64,000 bases of DNA from Margaritifera margaritifera (GCA_029931535.1 JAQPZY010001549.1:1532501-1596500), one strand, 5' to 3'; positions 47,776-60,666 are shown, counted from the stretch's first letter. A program made the numbers and translations. The notes: generated from the sequence alone by a model not told the origin.

Positions 47776-48099
47776 TTCACAATAACGAATGTTTCTCTTC
47801 TACAATTAAAAGACAAAGTCAACAATATGCTTTGTTTTAATTACAATGTGATTGATTATGGTGTCCAAAAGACATTTACATACAAAGCCACTCTCAGTTT
47901 AGACAATCATTTGGTATCTTGTAAAATTACTTTCTTTAGAGTCAAGATAATTCAAGGTAAATGTATTATTTTTCATTGTATGTTGTAGCTATATTCTGCC
48001 AAATATATTTAAGTAAAAAAGTATATCTGTTTATTTACTGGCTCCGGAATGTAGAATAGGCCTAATGCTCAATTCTGCATGTCTTACGAGGCGACATAT

Positions 48100-48300
48100 A
48101 GAGCAGGAGACTTGGTGGCGCAGTGGTGGACTCAAGACTGAAAGGGAGAGGGTTTGAATCCTAGAATTGGATCAGCCTGGGTCGACTACTAAGGTGTGTC
48201 ATTGGGTAAGGCACTTTACTCCAATTGCATCGGCACTAAGTAACCTACTTGTGTAGCTGTGCCCTAAAACACCAAAACCAAACTGTAAATAATAAACTCT
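48100..48300 (+). mobile_element. tRNA-derived SINE
   Basis: An A-box-like TGGCGCAGTGG (about 48115-48126) and a B-box-like GGTTTGAATCC (48151-48161) lie 25 bp apart, as in a tRNA-derived Pol III promoter. A conserved-looking core follows (TTGGGTAAGGCACTTTACTC). It lies just downstream of the CNBP-like gene and probably within its 3' UTR. Confidence 0.75.
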
Positions 48301-48322
48301 CGATTTTTTTATGAGTATTCAG

Positions 48323-48882
48323 TTAGGGTGATGATGACATGTATGCATACCTATAACTCCTATAACATTTTCGAGCAATATGGCCCAACTCTCCGCAATT
48401 GTAGCACTTTACTTCATTACCAGGACAGCCCCAAGCTGAATGTCCAATCGGACTGTATATGTAGGCGGTAGCTGCTCGTTCACTAGTGCACTTCCGCGCT
48501 ATATGACCACGTCCTCCACACTTATAGCATTTCTCTGATCGCGACGGCATTCGATCCTCCCAACAGTCTCGTGCGACATGCCCCTCCTGTCCACAATTGT
48601 AGCATGTCACCGGCTCATCTTCTGAGCAGTCTCTGGCCATATGACCCTGCCTTCCGCATTGATAGCATCTCGGTCCACAGTCTCGAGTTGGGCAGTCTCG
48701 TTGAATGTGACCAGTTTTACCACATGAATAGCAGCGAGAACCTGGTTTGAAAAATGGGAGACAATTTAATTTCTCTCTATACCAACCTTAACCTGAGGCA
48801 CACTGCGCCCTCCTGCATATCCTGAGAGGTGGCTAATGATGGCAATCTTTAAGAAGGTAGTTCATATTCATCATAACAATTG

Positions 48883-48954
<72 letters not shown>

Positions 48955-49160
48955 CTTTAGTTAAATTTGTCATGTACATTATAGGGTTAGTTCTGAATAG
49001 AGTCTCACCCCCAACGTCTAAATTGAATCTCACCTCAATGTCTAAATTGAGCCTCACCTCCACGGCCCCCGCAAAAACCTCCCCTTCTATCCAATGAAGC
49101 TACGCAGTCTCTGGCCCAGTGTCCTTTTTGGCCACACTTGAAACATCTGTCTCTGCTCAT
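48323..49160 (-). CDS. CNBP: CNBP-like CCHC zinc-knuckle protein, two exons
   Basis: Exon 1 is 49160-49058 and exon 2 is 48741-48323, joined at phase 1 with donor GAG/GTGAGG and acceptor AACCAG/G. The total is 522 nt, 173 aa. Human CNBP is of closely similar length with seven CCHC knuckles. Here: CFKCGQKGHWARDC in exon 1, then a short RGG-like Gly/Arg stretch, then CYSCGKTGHIQRDC, CYQCGRQGHMARDC, CYNCGQEGHVARDC, CYKCGGRGHIARKC, a degenerate sixth knuckle (YIYSPIGHSAWGC, first two Cys lost), and CYNCGELGHIARKC. CNBP binds G-rich single-stranded DNA and RNA and acts in translation and transcription. The intron has an AT microsatellite. Start chosen at the ATG directly before the first knuckle. 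A candidate AATAAA is at 48035-48030. The lost knuckle could mean a paralogue or a decaying copy; the frame is otherwise intact. Confidence 0.85.
48886..48951. repeat. (AT)n microsatellite in the CNBP-like intron
   Basis: About 66 bp of TA repeats. Confidence 0.95.
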
Positions 49161-49329
49161 TTTCACTGCTTTTTCACTTCTCTTCTTCTGCCAACCCTAA
49201 GATGTCCTGCACCTGATTACATGTACCTCCTCAGTGGCAGTTCAAGCACTGTTGAATAAAACCAACGGAGAATACTTCAACAAGCACCATTTATTTACCT
49301 GTGTATAATGGGCACCAAACAATGAACTG

Positions 49330-49935
49330 TCGAGTTCTAGATCAGGACATATTATTTCAGAATATATATTTTAGACTCTGATCTGCTAACATATTCTGCT
49401 GTGACAGATCTAGGTCTATGCTGTTAGAATGGACATTTTAGACCCTGATCTGCTAGCACATTTTGCTCTGATAGATCGAGGTCTATGATGCTAGTGTGGA
49501 CAGTTTAGACCATGACATGCTAGCATATTGTGCTATGACAGCTCTAGATTGATACCATTAGCATGGACATTTTAAATCCCGATCTGCCTGATATTGTACA
49601 TCATGTGACAAATCTAGGCCAATTTGTCATAATGGACATTTTAGAGCTTGATTTGCTAGCACATGGTGCTATAACATATTTAGGTCTATGCTGTTAGATG
49701 AAACATTTTAAACCCTGATCTGCTCGTACATAGTGCTATCACATAGTTAGGTCTATATTGTTTTACACCCTGATCTGCCAGCACATTGTGCTACACCAGA
49801 ACTAGGTCTATATGGTTTTAGACCCTGATCTGCTCCACATTATGCTATGACAGACCTAGATCAATGCTGTTTTACACCCTGATCTGTTAGCACGTTCTGA
49901 TATGACAGATCTAGGTCTATGTTGTTTACAATTGG
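49330..49935. repeat. tandem repeat, about 60-bp unit, upstream of CNBP-like gene
   Basis: About ten degenerate units of GACCCTGATCTGCTAGCACA plus TTGTGCTATGACAGATCTAG and GTCTATGCTGTTA. The word CTGATCTG.(T/C).GC also occurs in the core of the MITEs at 43333 and 45682, so the array may have grown from such a core. Confidence 0.85.
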
Positions 49936-49949
49936 ATGTATATTATAAT

Positions 49950-50980
49950 CAATCAGTATAGTAAACCAAAACGTTGACCATGGCCTGCATGTCGAGGCTG
50001 CCCAGAGCTTCGATAATGGAGGTATATATTAGCTGAATAATGATAAGTGTATATTGAAGCTATATTCCAAATCAAAAGAGGGTGGGGTAAAATGGTATTG
50101 AAATTAAAGGAAAGCTGAAAAATGTAATATTACGGTTAATCTAGAGTGCGGATGGATGTATGGATAGACACGCACACGGAAAAGTGATCACTGTTTGAAG
50201 CTTCTGTCAAGAACGCCTCGAAAATAAATTATCCTGCCTTCAAAAGCAAGACTTAGGGGTCACTTTGTCAGTGGCAACAGTATCACACCTGGTTATCCCC
50301 ACACTTCAGCAGGGGATTTTGTGATACCTTCTGTCTGTCCCTCCAGCTGTCCAACCACATTTCCTAACTGCTTGGTAGTAATCCACCAGCCTGGTATATA
50401 TGTTATCCATGTGATGACTATCTGAGAATGGGGTATGATTTTTGGCGTGTCCGCTGGAGTTCATGGGAGGCAGTCCAAAATCAAATATATGAAATTTACA
50501 ATTACAGTAATATCTTTTAATATTTATATTTATTTATGTTTTTAACAAACGTTATACATACATTTTGGGTTGCGACCACTAGGTCATGGTCTTTGGGGGG
50601 AGGATGGGGGAGATACTAAAAAATCAAATATGGAATTTGCCATGGTAAGCCATGGAAGTTGATTTAGTTAGCCTTTCCAGTGTTACCCTATATATACTTT
50701 GCTACTAGAGACAAGACAGCATTTGAAAATCAGTGTCAGAGTGCATTGTTCATAAAGAGACTAGACTCTACATGTCACCAAAAATCTTCTTTGAAAGTAA
50801 TGTACATTGGCCCAGGACTGGTAAACTAACTTGTCTAGGTCCACATTAGAGATCATACTGTATAATGCTATTGCCATTCGGCTCATTCCCTTTTTCCATT
50901 TATGATATAAATTTACAAAACTTCAGAGCATAACATCTACTCATGGATGTACAACTTGGATAGCCTGATGCCTGGGACTA
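49950..50980. other. intergenic, no gene seen
   Basis: Mixed low-complexity and repeat-like sequence (for example TTCTGTCTGTCCCTCCAGC near 50330). No exon is supported. Confidence 0.45.
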
Positions 50981-50987
50981 GTAGATT

Positions 50988-52502
50988 TTACTGTTGGACA
51001 AGTATGTGATGGCAAGAGTTTAGCCCTGAGCAAGTGAAATGTTTGAAAAATGAAAAGTTCAAATTTTGTTTGGAACAGGAGCTAGTTTCTAAAATACTAT
51101 AAGTCTCCTGAACTTGGTCCTCCAGCCAATGCAATGGCTGCCATTTTTCATTGTCCATCATGATGGTGACACTGTTAGTGTTCCAACTCTGTCCAAAAAT
51201 CACAACCTGGAACAAGGCAGGATAGTAAAGAGTAAGTTTCAAGTTGACTCTGTTTAAACTGTTTTTAGTAGTAAAAAGAATGCATACAACTATAAAATAA
51301 TACATAAACTATTGTAACCCTGTTGATACAGTGGTTCTCCTCTTATAAGAGCTTCCTCCCCCCTCTGCAGGAAGAAAGTGACCTTATAAGAGGGTTGACC
51401 TTTCTGGAGGGGCAATCACACATATGTGAGTAATAATTACATGTAAAGTAAGAACGGCATAACTAATTTTAAATGTTTAATATTTTCATTTAAAACAATA
51501 TGCCTGTTACGGAATCAGTGTCATAACACTTATGTTAATGTTATTAAAACAATTATGAAAACTCATCAACTGCAGTGCGAAACCATTTGAAAGCCTAGTC
51601 AATAAAATCAGGGTGCAAACTTCTGGCTGTATCTATCCTTCTTCGTCCATTCCGTTTCACCCCTAATTGACAATGTTTATTTGAATCTTTTTGACGTTAA
51701 ATGTCTTAGCAATGACGATAGGACTCTCCCTTTTTTCATTTAGTCGAATTGCTTTCATATTTCCTTGACAACTATAACACTGTAAACCTAATTTGTAGCT
51801 CCTACAGGAAATGTTCTGTGTTTTTAAACGAACTGGGCATGTAATATGATTTACTGATTATAGTCTGGTATCGTACAAATACATGTACATTTCATAATCT
51901 AAGAAAGACAAGCCAGAACAATGAACATAACATTTCTACTTTATAGCAACCGGGCGTCACGCTGACTTGAGCAGAACAATACTGTGCTTCTTAGCTGTTA
52001 GCTTTAGTCATCTTGGTAGTAAATTAATGGTAATAATAGCCAGTAATTATCAAAGTGACAAAGCCGGCTGTAAGGGTAATCAGATTACATGCATAGGACT
52101 CGTATTCAACGTCATTCTCGGGCTCAAAATCACTCACGGTATTTCCAGTAACACTTTCTCGGTTTTAATAGTCATCTACTTCAAACCTTTCAAAGTCATT
52201 GCCATTAACTGCTATCATCAGCCGGTATTTGTCGAATGAAATCACCAGCTGAAAACGAATCGTGTTGGGAGTGAGCCATTTTGAGTTTTCCAGGTAGCAC
52301 GTGTTTTAACCAGAATTTGTTAAACGTTTCTGCTAAATGCATGGTAAAACTTTTTTGCAGGGCCCAGTGTACTGAACAAAATTTAGTTTCACAGCCATTC
52401 ACGTCATGCTGAAGTACCAAGATGTGTAAGCAGTTGCTTACCTGAAAAACGGCATATGCCGCGACAAGTGCTACAGGACCCCTACCGACTGCGAGACTTA
52501 CT
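50988..52502 (-). CDS. possible two-exon minus-strand gene fragment
   Basis: A putative last exon (51206-50988) follows a good acceptor (CTGCCTTGTTCCAG) and reads VVIFGQSWNTNSVTIMMDNE, then KWQPLHWLEDQVQETYSILE, to a stop. About 1.2 kb upstream a segment ending at a good donor (TTTCAG/GTAAGC at 52442/52441) reads VGRGPVALVAAYAVFQ, hydrophobic, in a matching phase 0. No ATG is found in frame without a stop (a TAA lies just upstream). I recognise no family. It could be the 3' part of a gene with other exons, a pseudogene or chance. Confidence 0.25.
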
Positions 52503-52519
52503 CCTTATGAGGTGATGTA

Positions 52520-54984
52520 GTCTGTACTCGTATCATATGCAGATGATAAGTTTAACAGAGCGATTATAAACATATTGTCTGCTACATCTTTAGCTACGAA
52601 GTGATTCTATAGTTGTTAATGGAGCAACCAAATTACAGTCCAAGTGATCAAACTTTTTGTGTCTCTTCTTACAAAGTATGAGGGTCTATATGACATGGAC
52701 CTTTTTCTGTCTGTGTGTCGTGCTCATCTAGTCCGATGGTGTATTCAGAATGGTGGCCTATTACAATTTGATTGTTTAGAGGATACTTAGAATCGTTTTT
52801 GTTAAGACGTTGTATTTGTTTTTAGCTGGAATAAACTAAGGGGACTTCAGGTTATTGTAGTATGTATGCATTGTTATGAACTTTACCGAGAGTGTAGGAA
52901 CAAACACCCGAGTGTAAATCAGACCTGGCTGCTCCATTGATAGATATAGAATCCAATTAGTACCCCGCCGATTAAGGCGGTATGGGTACTAATATTAGCA
53001 CTATTGCACCTTAAGCATATGCAGGGTTCCTTATTGAAAACGAAATGAAGATTTATATCTGTATGACTTAAGGCACATTTCCGATTCTGACCCAATGTGC
53101 CCTAAGCTTTGAAAGTAGGTTACTTATATTTTTAGAAATGAAATAAACACAATTTAGTAGACTCATTATTTACCTTAATTGTTTAAAATCGAAATGGTAT
53201 GTATTGGAATCATTTTTATTTTATACAGTAACTTTAGAGTCAATCATCTCTTGATGCTGACTCGTGTTTTGTGCAACGGAGCTTTCCACTCAGTAGGTAG
53301 CGAACTTTGTATTCATGGACTTATATATATATATATAAACACATATGTAATTCTTCCATGGAATATAAACGTAACTTTAGAGTCAATCATCTCTTGATGC
53401 TGACTCGTGTTTTGTGCAACGGAGCTTTCCACTCAGTAGGTAGCGAACTTTGTATTCATGGACTTATATATATATATATAAACACATATGTAATTCTTCC
53501 ATGGAATATAAACGTATATCAGGAGTATGACTGTGTGGTTTCATGGACGGAAACAGCAGCCATCGAAAGAGGGTCAGGTGTGGAACGGAGTGTTTCGAAG
53601 TTACTAACCCTGTCTCTTTTATAATATAGTAGACAGGGTCCGGTGTCAGGACGGGTCACAGCAGTAATCTGAGAAATATTTGTCACTCGGCATGATCCTT
53701 TTTTTTCAGGCTATTGCTCTTTTCAACATTAATAGCTATTGGTAATGCGAACAGGCTTCATAGATTGGGTGGGTACGGTATAGCAAACACTCATATATAG
53801 AACTTACTAAGCGGAAAATACCGCATTATTTACTTAAAACACAAAGTGTGAATGAAATGTGCAGGTACAACCTGTTTTGAGGAAAAGGTATTTATAAGAG
53901 TTAGAAGAGGCAATTCTGATCTTGCATTTTACGCGCAAAAGACAAGGACTTATAGATAGAATTTAGCGAGTGCACTGTTATTATCGAGTTGCATCATTAA
54001 TAAACAAGATGCAACGAGTGTTATACTTTGTATACATATGTGGCCTTACGTTCGCCTCATGTGGCAAACATCACGATGCGATGTAATGGAGACTGCCATA
54101 TTGGTCTTCTTCCAGTCAATACAGTCCTATGACTTTGAGTCATACTACATGCATATCTGTAACCCGATGGCTATCAAAGTTTTTATATAGAAAATACAAT
54201 TGTGTTTGGTGCTGTATATAGCGAAGAAAATTCTGAAACATTTGTGAATATTATACTCTCAGCTGAGTTATTCCATTGTTTACATATCACTTGCTTGTCT
54301 TCAGTTGATTCTCTCCATATAGTTATGTAAATATTAATCATCTGAACTTGATGTCTTCTAGTATTATCAGTCGCTCCTTCTTCGTCTAAAGATAATGAAA
54401 ACTACGTTAAATAGTTACAGATCGTAAATATACATTATATATCTTCGTAAACGGTGCATAGATTGATTTTGCTTGTAACTATGAGAACTACTGAAATTGT
54501 AGGATGTGTTTCCGCTAGTGTGCGAGAATACACTTCCTGCCAGGCAAAAAGTGTGATTCAAGAGAAGAAAATCGTTAATTATATGAAAAACATAAGACTT
54601 TATCCAGCTAGATATATGTAAAATTGCATACTTTATATGAAGGTCGTTCAGTCAGATCTGGTGGCTGTTTACAGTTGTCACTAATCGTGAATTTTAAGCA
54701 AAGTGTAGCGTAACATGGTCAGATACGCTGCGTTTGACATGTATATATGTATATGTCCTCGTGGTCTTCTACAGTGGAATCTACAGTGTGTCATTTAGGC
54801 CATATTTGCAGGGAAAGAGTTAGATTTATTTTCCATTTACTTATATACATATAATTGGTGTTTTATTGAACTTTCTTGCTTTTTTATTAAATATTGATTC
54901 GTTTTGTTTTATGTGTGACATTTGAAGTCTTCGGTTTAGTCAGTTTGTATCATGCTACATTGTAGTCATTTGCATAGAAATGCG
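52520..54984. other. intergenic with a tandem duplication
   Basis: No gene is supported apart from chance frames. The 144-bp tandem duplication at 53228-53515 is listed separately. Confidence 0.5.
53228..53515. repeat. perfect-looking 144-bp tandem duplication
   Basis: Copies 53228-53371 and 53372-53515 both run GTAACTTTAGAGTCAATCAT ... CTTCCATGGAATATAAAC and appear identical by eye, including the TA microsatellite inside. This is either a very recent event or an assembly artefact. Confidence 0.9.
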
Positions 54985-56094
54985 AGTACAGGGGGACGAT
55001 AGAGCGACAAGAGGGCTTCCTATATTAAACAAGAATAAAGGTTTATAACGACTAACGGCAATTTAACATGGGAACAAAAAGAATAAAAAATGTATAACGA
55101 TAAGGGGATTTTAACATTAGGCGACATCTTGTGGGTTTATGAGGTCAAGATGTAATGTTTACAATTTGGTTCATAGGTTTCACAAGAGGAGTCTGTTTGT
55201 TTGTAACAGTGTAGCGTGTTAGATGTGTTTGACGGGTAATGTGAGTTTGTCTGCCCTCTAAAAAAAATGCCGTCTTTTGTTTTGCTTCATAAATATATGG
55301 ACATATAAGTATGTCTACATAGAAATGGCACTCTGGATCCAAATGGAAATTTATCATGGGAATGGCAATCTGGGACATAAGTACAATTTAACGTGGGAAC
55401 GACTCTCTGGACCCAAACGAAAATTTAACATGGGGATGGCAGTCTGGGGACAACCTAGTTATCTACTATCCAACACTTAGATATCTATTAGCCAATACTT
55501 AGTTATCTACTGTCCAACACCCGGTTTTCTATTATCCAACATGCCGTGTGTAGTGACCAATACCACTCACATACTATTCAACACGCAGTGTGTAGTGACC
55601 CAAGCAATATACCATCGAACACCCCGCATTTACTATCCAACACATCGTGTGTAGTGACCAAAATTCCAAACCTACTATCCAACAAAAAGGGTAGGATGTA
55701 AAAGAAGAAGGACGAAATCACACACTATCACACACAAGAGGGTAGGAGTACCAATCAACATACTTTACTTACATACACACAAACATGCTATCACACGCCA
55801 AAGGGTGGGAGTGTTTATATACGCACTATACTCACATACACACTATCACACTCCTTCGTCGCTGACTTGATCTGGAGTTAAATCAAATCCCCTCAAAGCA
55901 TAGCCGCGTGAATAAGCGTCGTACGAAATGTCAGACCTTCTATAATATCCCTAGACTTTCGACTGTCCTATTTTTTAAAAAAAAATACTTAAAAAAAAAA
56001 AAATACCCTTAACTATGTTCATAGTCCCTATAGCTTTACCAAAAATGGCATTATAGGACAGGGGGAAATGAACATTAGGTTACCATTTTTATGA

Positions 56095-56127
<33 letters not shown>

Positions 56128-56148
56128 TTTGCATGATGTGTTTGAGAG

Positions 56149-56183
<35 letters not shown>

Positions 56184-56818
56184 TATCTTAAAGCTGAAAT
56201 TTTATCAAATTGTAGCAATCCTAAATTTTACCAATCTCACCGATAGCAAGTTGTAATATTTTGCATAAGGCTGAAAACCTTTATCGTTGAATAATTTCTG
56301 AAAATCAGTGTTATGCTGCAATACTGTCTAATGAACATAGGTATTCTGTCCTGGCTTCCGCAAGGCGTGTGTCAAAACATTACAATATTACAATTCCTTC
56401 CATGGACTGTAAATATTTGGTTTTACGCAAAGCCTGGAGTAAACAATAAATGTGTCTATTTATGTCACCGTCTAGAAAAAAATTAACAAACATCAGGTCA
56501 TAAATTATTTTGTTTTACTTAACCAACGAGATTGCATTATTCTGACCCAGTACGGTCAATTGTTACAAAACTATACATTGAAGAAAACACAGCACAAAAT
56601 ATGACAACCCATACCCAAACTAAGATTTATGACATGGCGAAACATAGGTCGAGTTGTTCATGACACAGCCGATATAGTGGTTTTGCCAAGCTAAAGATGG
56701 ATAGTAAAATTTATCAGTTCCCATTATTTGTATAACAAGCTTTTGGTGTGGAAGTGTTTGAAAAGCCACAAAACTTAAGTAACACAGGCTTCTATTTCAC
56801 GTAATAATTGGGATTAGA

Positions 56819-56819
<1 letters not shown>

Positions 56820-56886
<67 letters not shown>

Positions 56887-56901
56887 AGAGAGAGAGAGAG
56901 A
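56820..56901. repeat. (GA)n microsatellite
   Basis: About 80 bp of GA repeats with one GGGG interruption. It is the mirror of the TC run at 61530-61586 in the right arm. Confidence 0.95.
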
Positions 56902-57116
56902 GTTAGAGTTATTGGTATATTTTCCCTTGAATAAGAAATAAATGAAATTTTAAGAGCACATCAAATTAAAATATTTCATCGAAAACAAGTGTATAGTGTC
57001 GTTTTGCCCTAGTGAGAAGGTAATACACAGTTCCTAGGTATTCAGTTTCACAGGTAATGATAAGTCATGGGTTCAAACTTGACTTTTTCCTTAAAAAGAT
57101 TTCTCAAGTAAGTCGA

Positions 57117-57190
57117 TCAACGGCCATTTTTCGTACTCTGTTGCAAGAGAGAGTTAATGCGTTTCGTCTTCAAAGAAGTCAATGGCAGTA
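57117..57190 (-). pseudogene. C-terminal ORF piece in the left arm
   Basis: On the minus strand it reads LLPLTSLKTKRINSLLQQST to a stop. The right arm has the related plus-strand LLPLTSLETKLMEALLLQNT before a stop (61180-61246). Both inverted copies therefore end a reading frame facing the nearer element end. Confidence 0.35.
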
Positions 57191-57349
57191 GGAAGGAAAA
57201 CTTTAAACTGTAAACAGAAGGAAGAGAGTGAAAACAAACTGTTAGTGTGTTATGAGACATTTTAGTAGAGTTAAAACATTGAGAAAAATATATTAAAGTT
57301 TTTAGCGAACCTAAGAAAGACACCTACATTTAAACTCACCACTGCATCA

Positions 57350-57416
57350 ATGTCAGCAACGGCAACCACTACCAGTACTACTACTACGGCAGGAGTAGCA
57401 CTTGGTCATGGAAAAG
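57350..57416 (+). other. possible short first exon
   Basis: MSATATTTSTTTTAGVALGH followed by GK and a donor-like GGTATAAG. The Thr-rich start and the donor are suggestive, but no second exon is found. Low support. Confidence 0.2.
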
Positions 57417-57889
57417 GTATAAGGCAGTTGATTTTGTCAAGTTGTTAGTTGTTTTTGTTCAAATCAAAACGGTTATTTTTTAGGACCACCCAATTCTCTT
57501 AGAAACAGAGATATTGTTCAATCTTTGCCAATTATATGTGTTTTATGTTTTTGTATGTCCAAGTCTTTCACAAAACAAGCTAAAACTAAAACTCTTACCC
57601 ATTGTATTATGATATATAAGTATGTTAGGGAATATAATGTGTGTAAGCAATCGTACCCTTGCTTGTGTGTCACAGGCTTTTCTTAACAAGTACAAAACAC
57701 TGCATATACAATGAATAACTTCGATGTAGTTTAGTTTATTCCATTTAAACAAAATATCGGCACTTTCTGCTTTTTTTATAAAAGTACACCAAACCTTACG
57801 CCAAGCTTGTTTGTTGTTGATACAGTACCGTTCTGTAGTATAAAAAAGTTTCAAGACATAAATATTATTTTGAATACAGATGTTCACCG

Positions 57890-58880
57890 AAAATGATTGA
57901 TGGGGATGATATAGTGTGCGTGTTGGATAGTAGATAAACGGGTAATGGTCACTACAAACGGCGTATTGGTTAGTAGGTTTCGGGTATTAATCACTCCAGC
58001 GGCGTATTGTTGGCATAGTGCTTGTGATGGGTAGTAGATCTCTGAATATTGGTCACTCCACAGGCGTTTTGACTGTATAGTGTGGGCGTCGGATATTAGA
58101 CAACTGGGTGTTGGTCACTTCAACGACGTGTTGATGGTATAGTGTGGGCACTGTACAGTAGATAACTGGATATTGGTCACTACAAACTTCGTATTGGTTA
58201 GTAGGTGTAGTTTTAACATTACATTTCCTTTTAGAGTCTATAACGAGACATAATGTTAAGCCTATGTGCTTTTTTGCCATTATATTTCATGTTAGATACC
58301 ATAGAGACCCGAAATGTTAAACCTAGGGGCATGTTTAACATTACATTTCATGTTGAAGACCATAGGGACCCATAAAGTTAAACCTTTGGACGTTTTTAAA
58401 ATGCCATTTCACGTTAGAGGCCATACATACCCATAATGTTTAATCTATGACATTTTTAACATTACATTTCACGTCAGAGACCATACAGACCCATAATGCT
58501 AAACATATGACAATATTTTAACATTACATCTCATGTTAAAGGTCATAGAAACCCGAAACCAAAAAGTAGAGCCTCAATGTTAAATTTCATATTTTAAATT
58601 GAGTAGTGATCCAAAATTCTCATATATTACCTACCGACTGGAATTATGCAGTAGCACCCATTTTAGCGAAAATAAACTGACTTTTACTTTTGCAGTAGCA
58701 TACAATTTAGTGTAGAAACTGATATTTACTGTTGCAGTAGCATACATTTGAGTGAGAAAAAAACCCTGATATTTACTGTTGCAGTAGCATATAATTCAGT
58801 GTAAAACAGGCTTTTGCTGTTACAATGGCACCAATTTTAGTGAAGAAAAACTGACTTTTATTGTTCCGGTAGCACACAAT
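57890..58880. repeat. internal tandem repeat arrays of the 8.3-kb element
   Basis: Three arrays: about 60-bp units with GGTCACTACAAACGGCGTAT (57900-58200), which are inverted relative to those in the left arm; units with TTTAACATTACATTTCATGTT and GACCCATAATGTTAAAC (58210-58560); and units with TTGCAGTAGCATACAATTTAG (58640-58880). Confidence 0.8.
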
Positions 58881-60330
58881 TTAGTTGGATGGTAGATTAG
58901 TTTTTGTTCGATAATTGGTTCCTTTTGTCTAATTAGTCTAGTAGTTTTTTTATTTGTGCATCAGTACTTCGAATCTAACTGGCTTAGTATTTTTTTTAGA
59001 GTACTGAGTATAATGACAGCTCTGGAATTTGAATTTCTAGAAATGTCTCAATGTATTTATTTAATTAGGCGTGTTCAAAGCCCTTGGGGGAAAATATATA
59101 TAGTACTATATTTAAATTTCTGTATGGTCCATTACACTCTATACATCCACCAATCATCATACCCTCAATGTTAAATTCCCATATTTGAAATGAACTAGTA
59201 CTCAAAAATTCTCATATATTACCTACTGACTGGAATTAAGCCTTTCGCATATTGATTCCTATGGACTGGACTTTTCGCATACTCATGCTTCTTTATATTT
59301 TTTCTCCACCTACAAGCCCTGCATGCTTTGACCGCTAACTGGAATTTTTTTACCAGTAAAAGTTTGTTTATATCATTAATTATTTTTGAATAAATTTAAG
59401 CTTAGAGATCGTAAGATACAAAACTGATATAATCTAGACAATAATTATTTTTAATTAAATACTTTTATAATGGTAAACTGATGTTATGCCAAAACGTAGG
59501 TAATTTACATTTTTTTCCAATAGGTGGTGTTCTGTTTAAATGGGATTCCTCCATGTATTTTTATGCAAACAATAATCTATCCCTCCTTCTTTCTTTTCCT
59601 GAATAGATTTCTAAATGTAAAGAGGTTATAGAGAGATTTTCTTTTTTGAACTAACTTTGTCTTACGGTCTTAGGGTGAACTCTCTCTCTCGATCTCTAAG
59701 ACACACACCTCTGTTACGACGCACCACTTTGCTGTACATTTTAGTAAGAGGGCAGCCACTTGACATTCTGTCTGAATAAAATATTACAACATGAACTGAT
59801 TTCTTAGCATGTGGAAATTCTGGTTTAAATCTGACGTCAAATTCTATCCAAAGTTGCACTATGTATATGTATGTCAAAATATCGAAGTGAAAACAATCAT
59901 AAACCGTCATGTGGTATATTTCACTGATCGTATTAAATCTAAAGTCTGATTTCAAAACCAGGACTGATAAATGTTACAAACCATCTTTAGCTTGCCTAAA
60001 AATTCTATCCGATGTTTGCCCTTTTCAAAAGCTTGAACTGATAAATGTTACAGTGCAAGAAATATTAGCTTTGGGTATAGGCCTTAATATTTTATACTTC
60101 CTTGTCTTCAATGTACAAGTTTGTCAATCGGAATATACGATCTAACTGGTTACAAATGTTTTTTCAACACATTATGACCTGAATCTAGCGCAAATTATTA
60201 ACAGCTACGGACAGAAAAATACATGACACTTGTTTACTGCATGCTTTGCTTAAGCTGCAGTTACAGTCAATGGTATACGGAATTTAACATTACTCTTGAA
60301 ATCAACAGTTTAAGAGAACTGATCCTAGAC
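58881..60330. other. core of the 8.3-kb element, no gene recognised
   Basis: 59160-59245 repeats 58575-58650 (CTCATATATTACCTAC, GACTGGAATTA). 59690-59780 resembles 61800-61930 (ACACACACC...GAGGGCAG). Small frames only. Confidence 0.45.
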
Positions 60331-60340
60331 TATTAAAAAG

Positions 60341-60666
60341 ATGGAACATGAAATCATATTAATAGAGGAAGATGATGTTTCTATCCAGAACAGCAGCAGT
60401 CACAGACACTCAGTGGAGAAGAAGAAGAAGAGAAGAAAGATATGAAACAAGAAGTCATGAGCGTAGACATAGAGGATGATGTTTTGCATCCAGAACCGCA
60501 GTCACAGACTCAAAATGGAGAAGAAAAAGAAAATAAAGATGAGGAACACAAAGTCATGGGCGTAAACAAAAAGGATAATATTTTTAGACCAAAACAGCAG
60601 TTACAGTCCACGTGTGCACAAGAAGAAAAAGATACAGTCATGATATCAGGATGGAGAAAACAATAA
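60341..60666 (+). CDS. acidic repeat-protein reading frame of the 8.3-kb element
   Basis: Three imperfect coding repeats of about 33 codons. The first (60341 onward, MEHEIILIEEDDVSIQ) goes out of frame before the second. The second and third are in one frame from 60442 to a TAA at 60666: MKQEVMSVDIEDDVLHPEPQ with NGEEKENKDE, and KVMGVNKKDNIFRPKQQLQ with AQEEKDTVMISGW. The repeat unit is V.....DD...P..QSQ...GEEKE. This acidic, Gln/Glu-rich segment is likely disordered. The family is not recognised. It may be an exon of a gene continuing to the C-terminal piece at 61096-61246. Confidence 0.4.

Larger units (their letters stand above)
54985..57200 (+). repeat. left inverted repeat of the 8.3-kb element
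   Basis: Contains an array of about 60-bp units with TATCCAACA and CGTGTGTAGTGACCAA words (55480-55690), a TTA microsatellite (56101-56126) and two GA microsatellites. The right arm has the complementary microsatellites (TC runs and an AAT run). Confidence 0.7.

Noticed and set aside
51967..52239. 90-codon plus-strand frame with hydrophobic stretches
   Set aside because: No recognisable family, no splice or promoter support, and a competing minus-strand reading in the same place.
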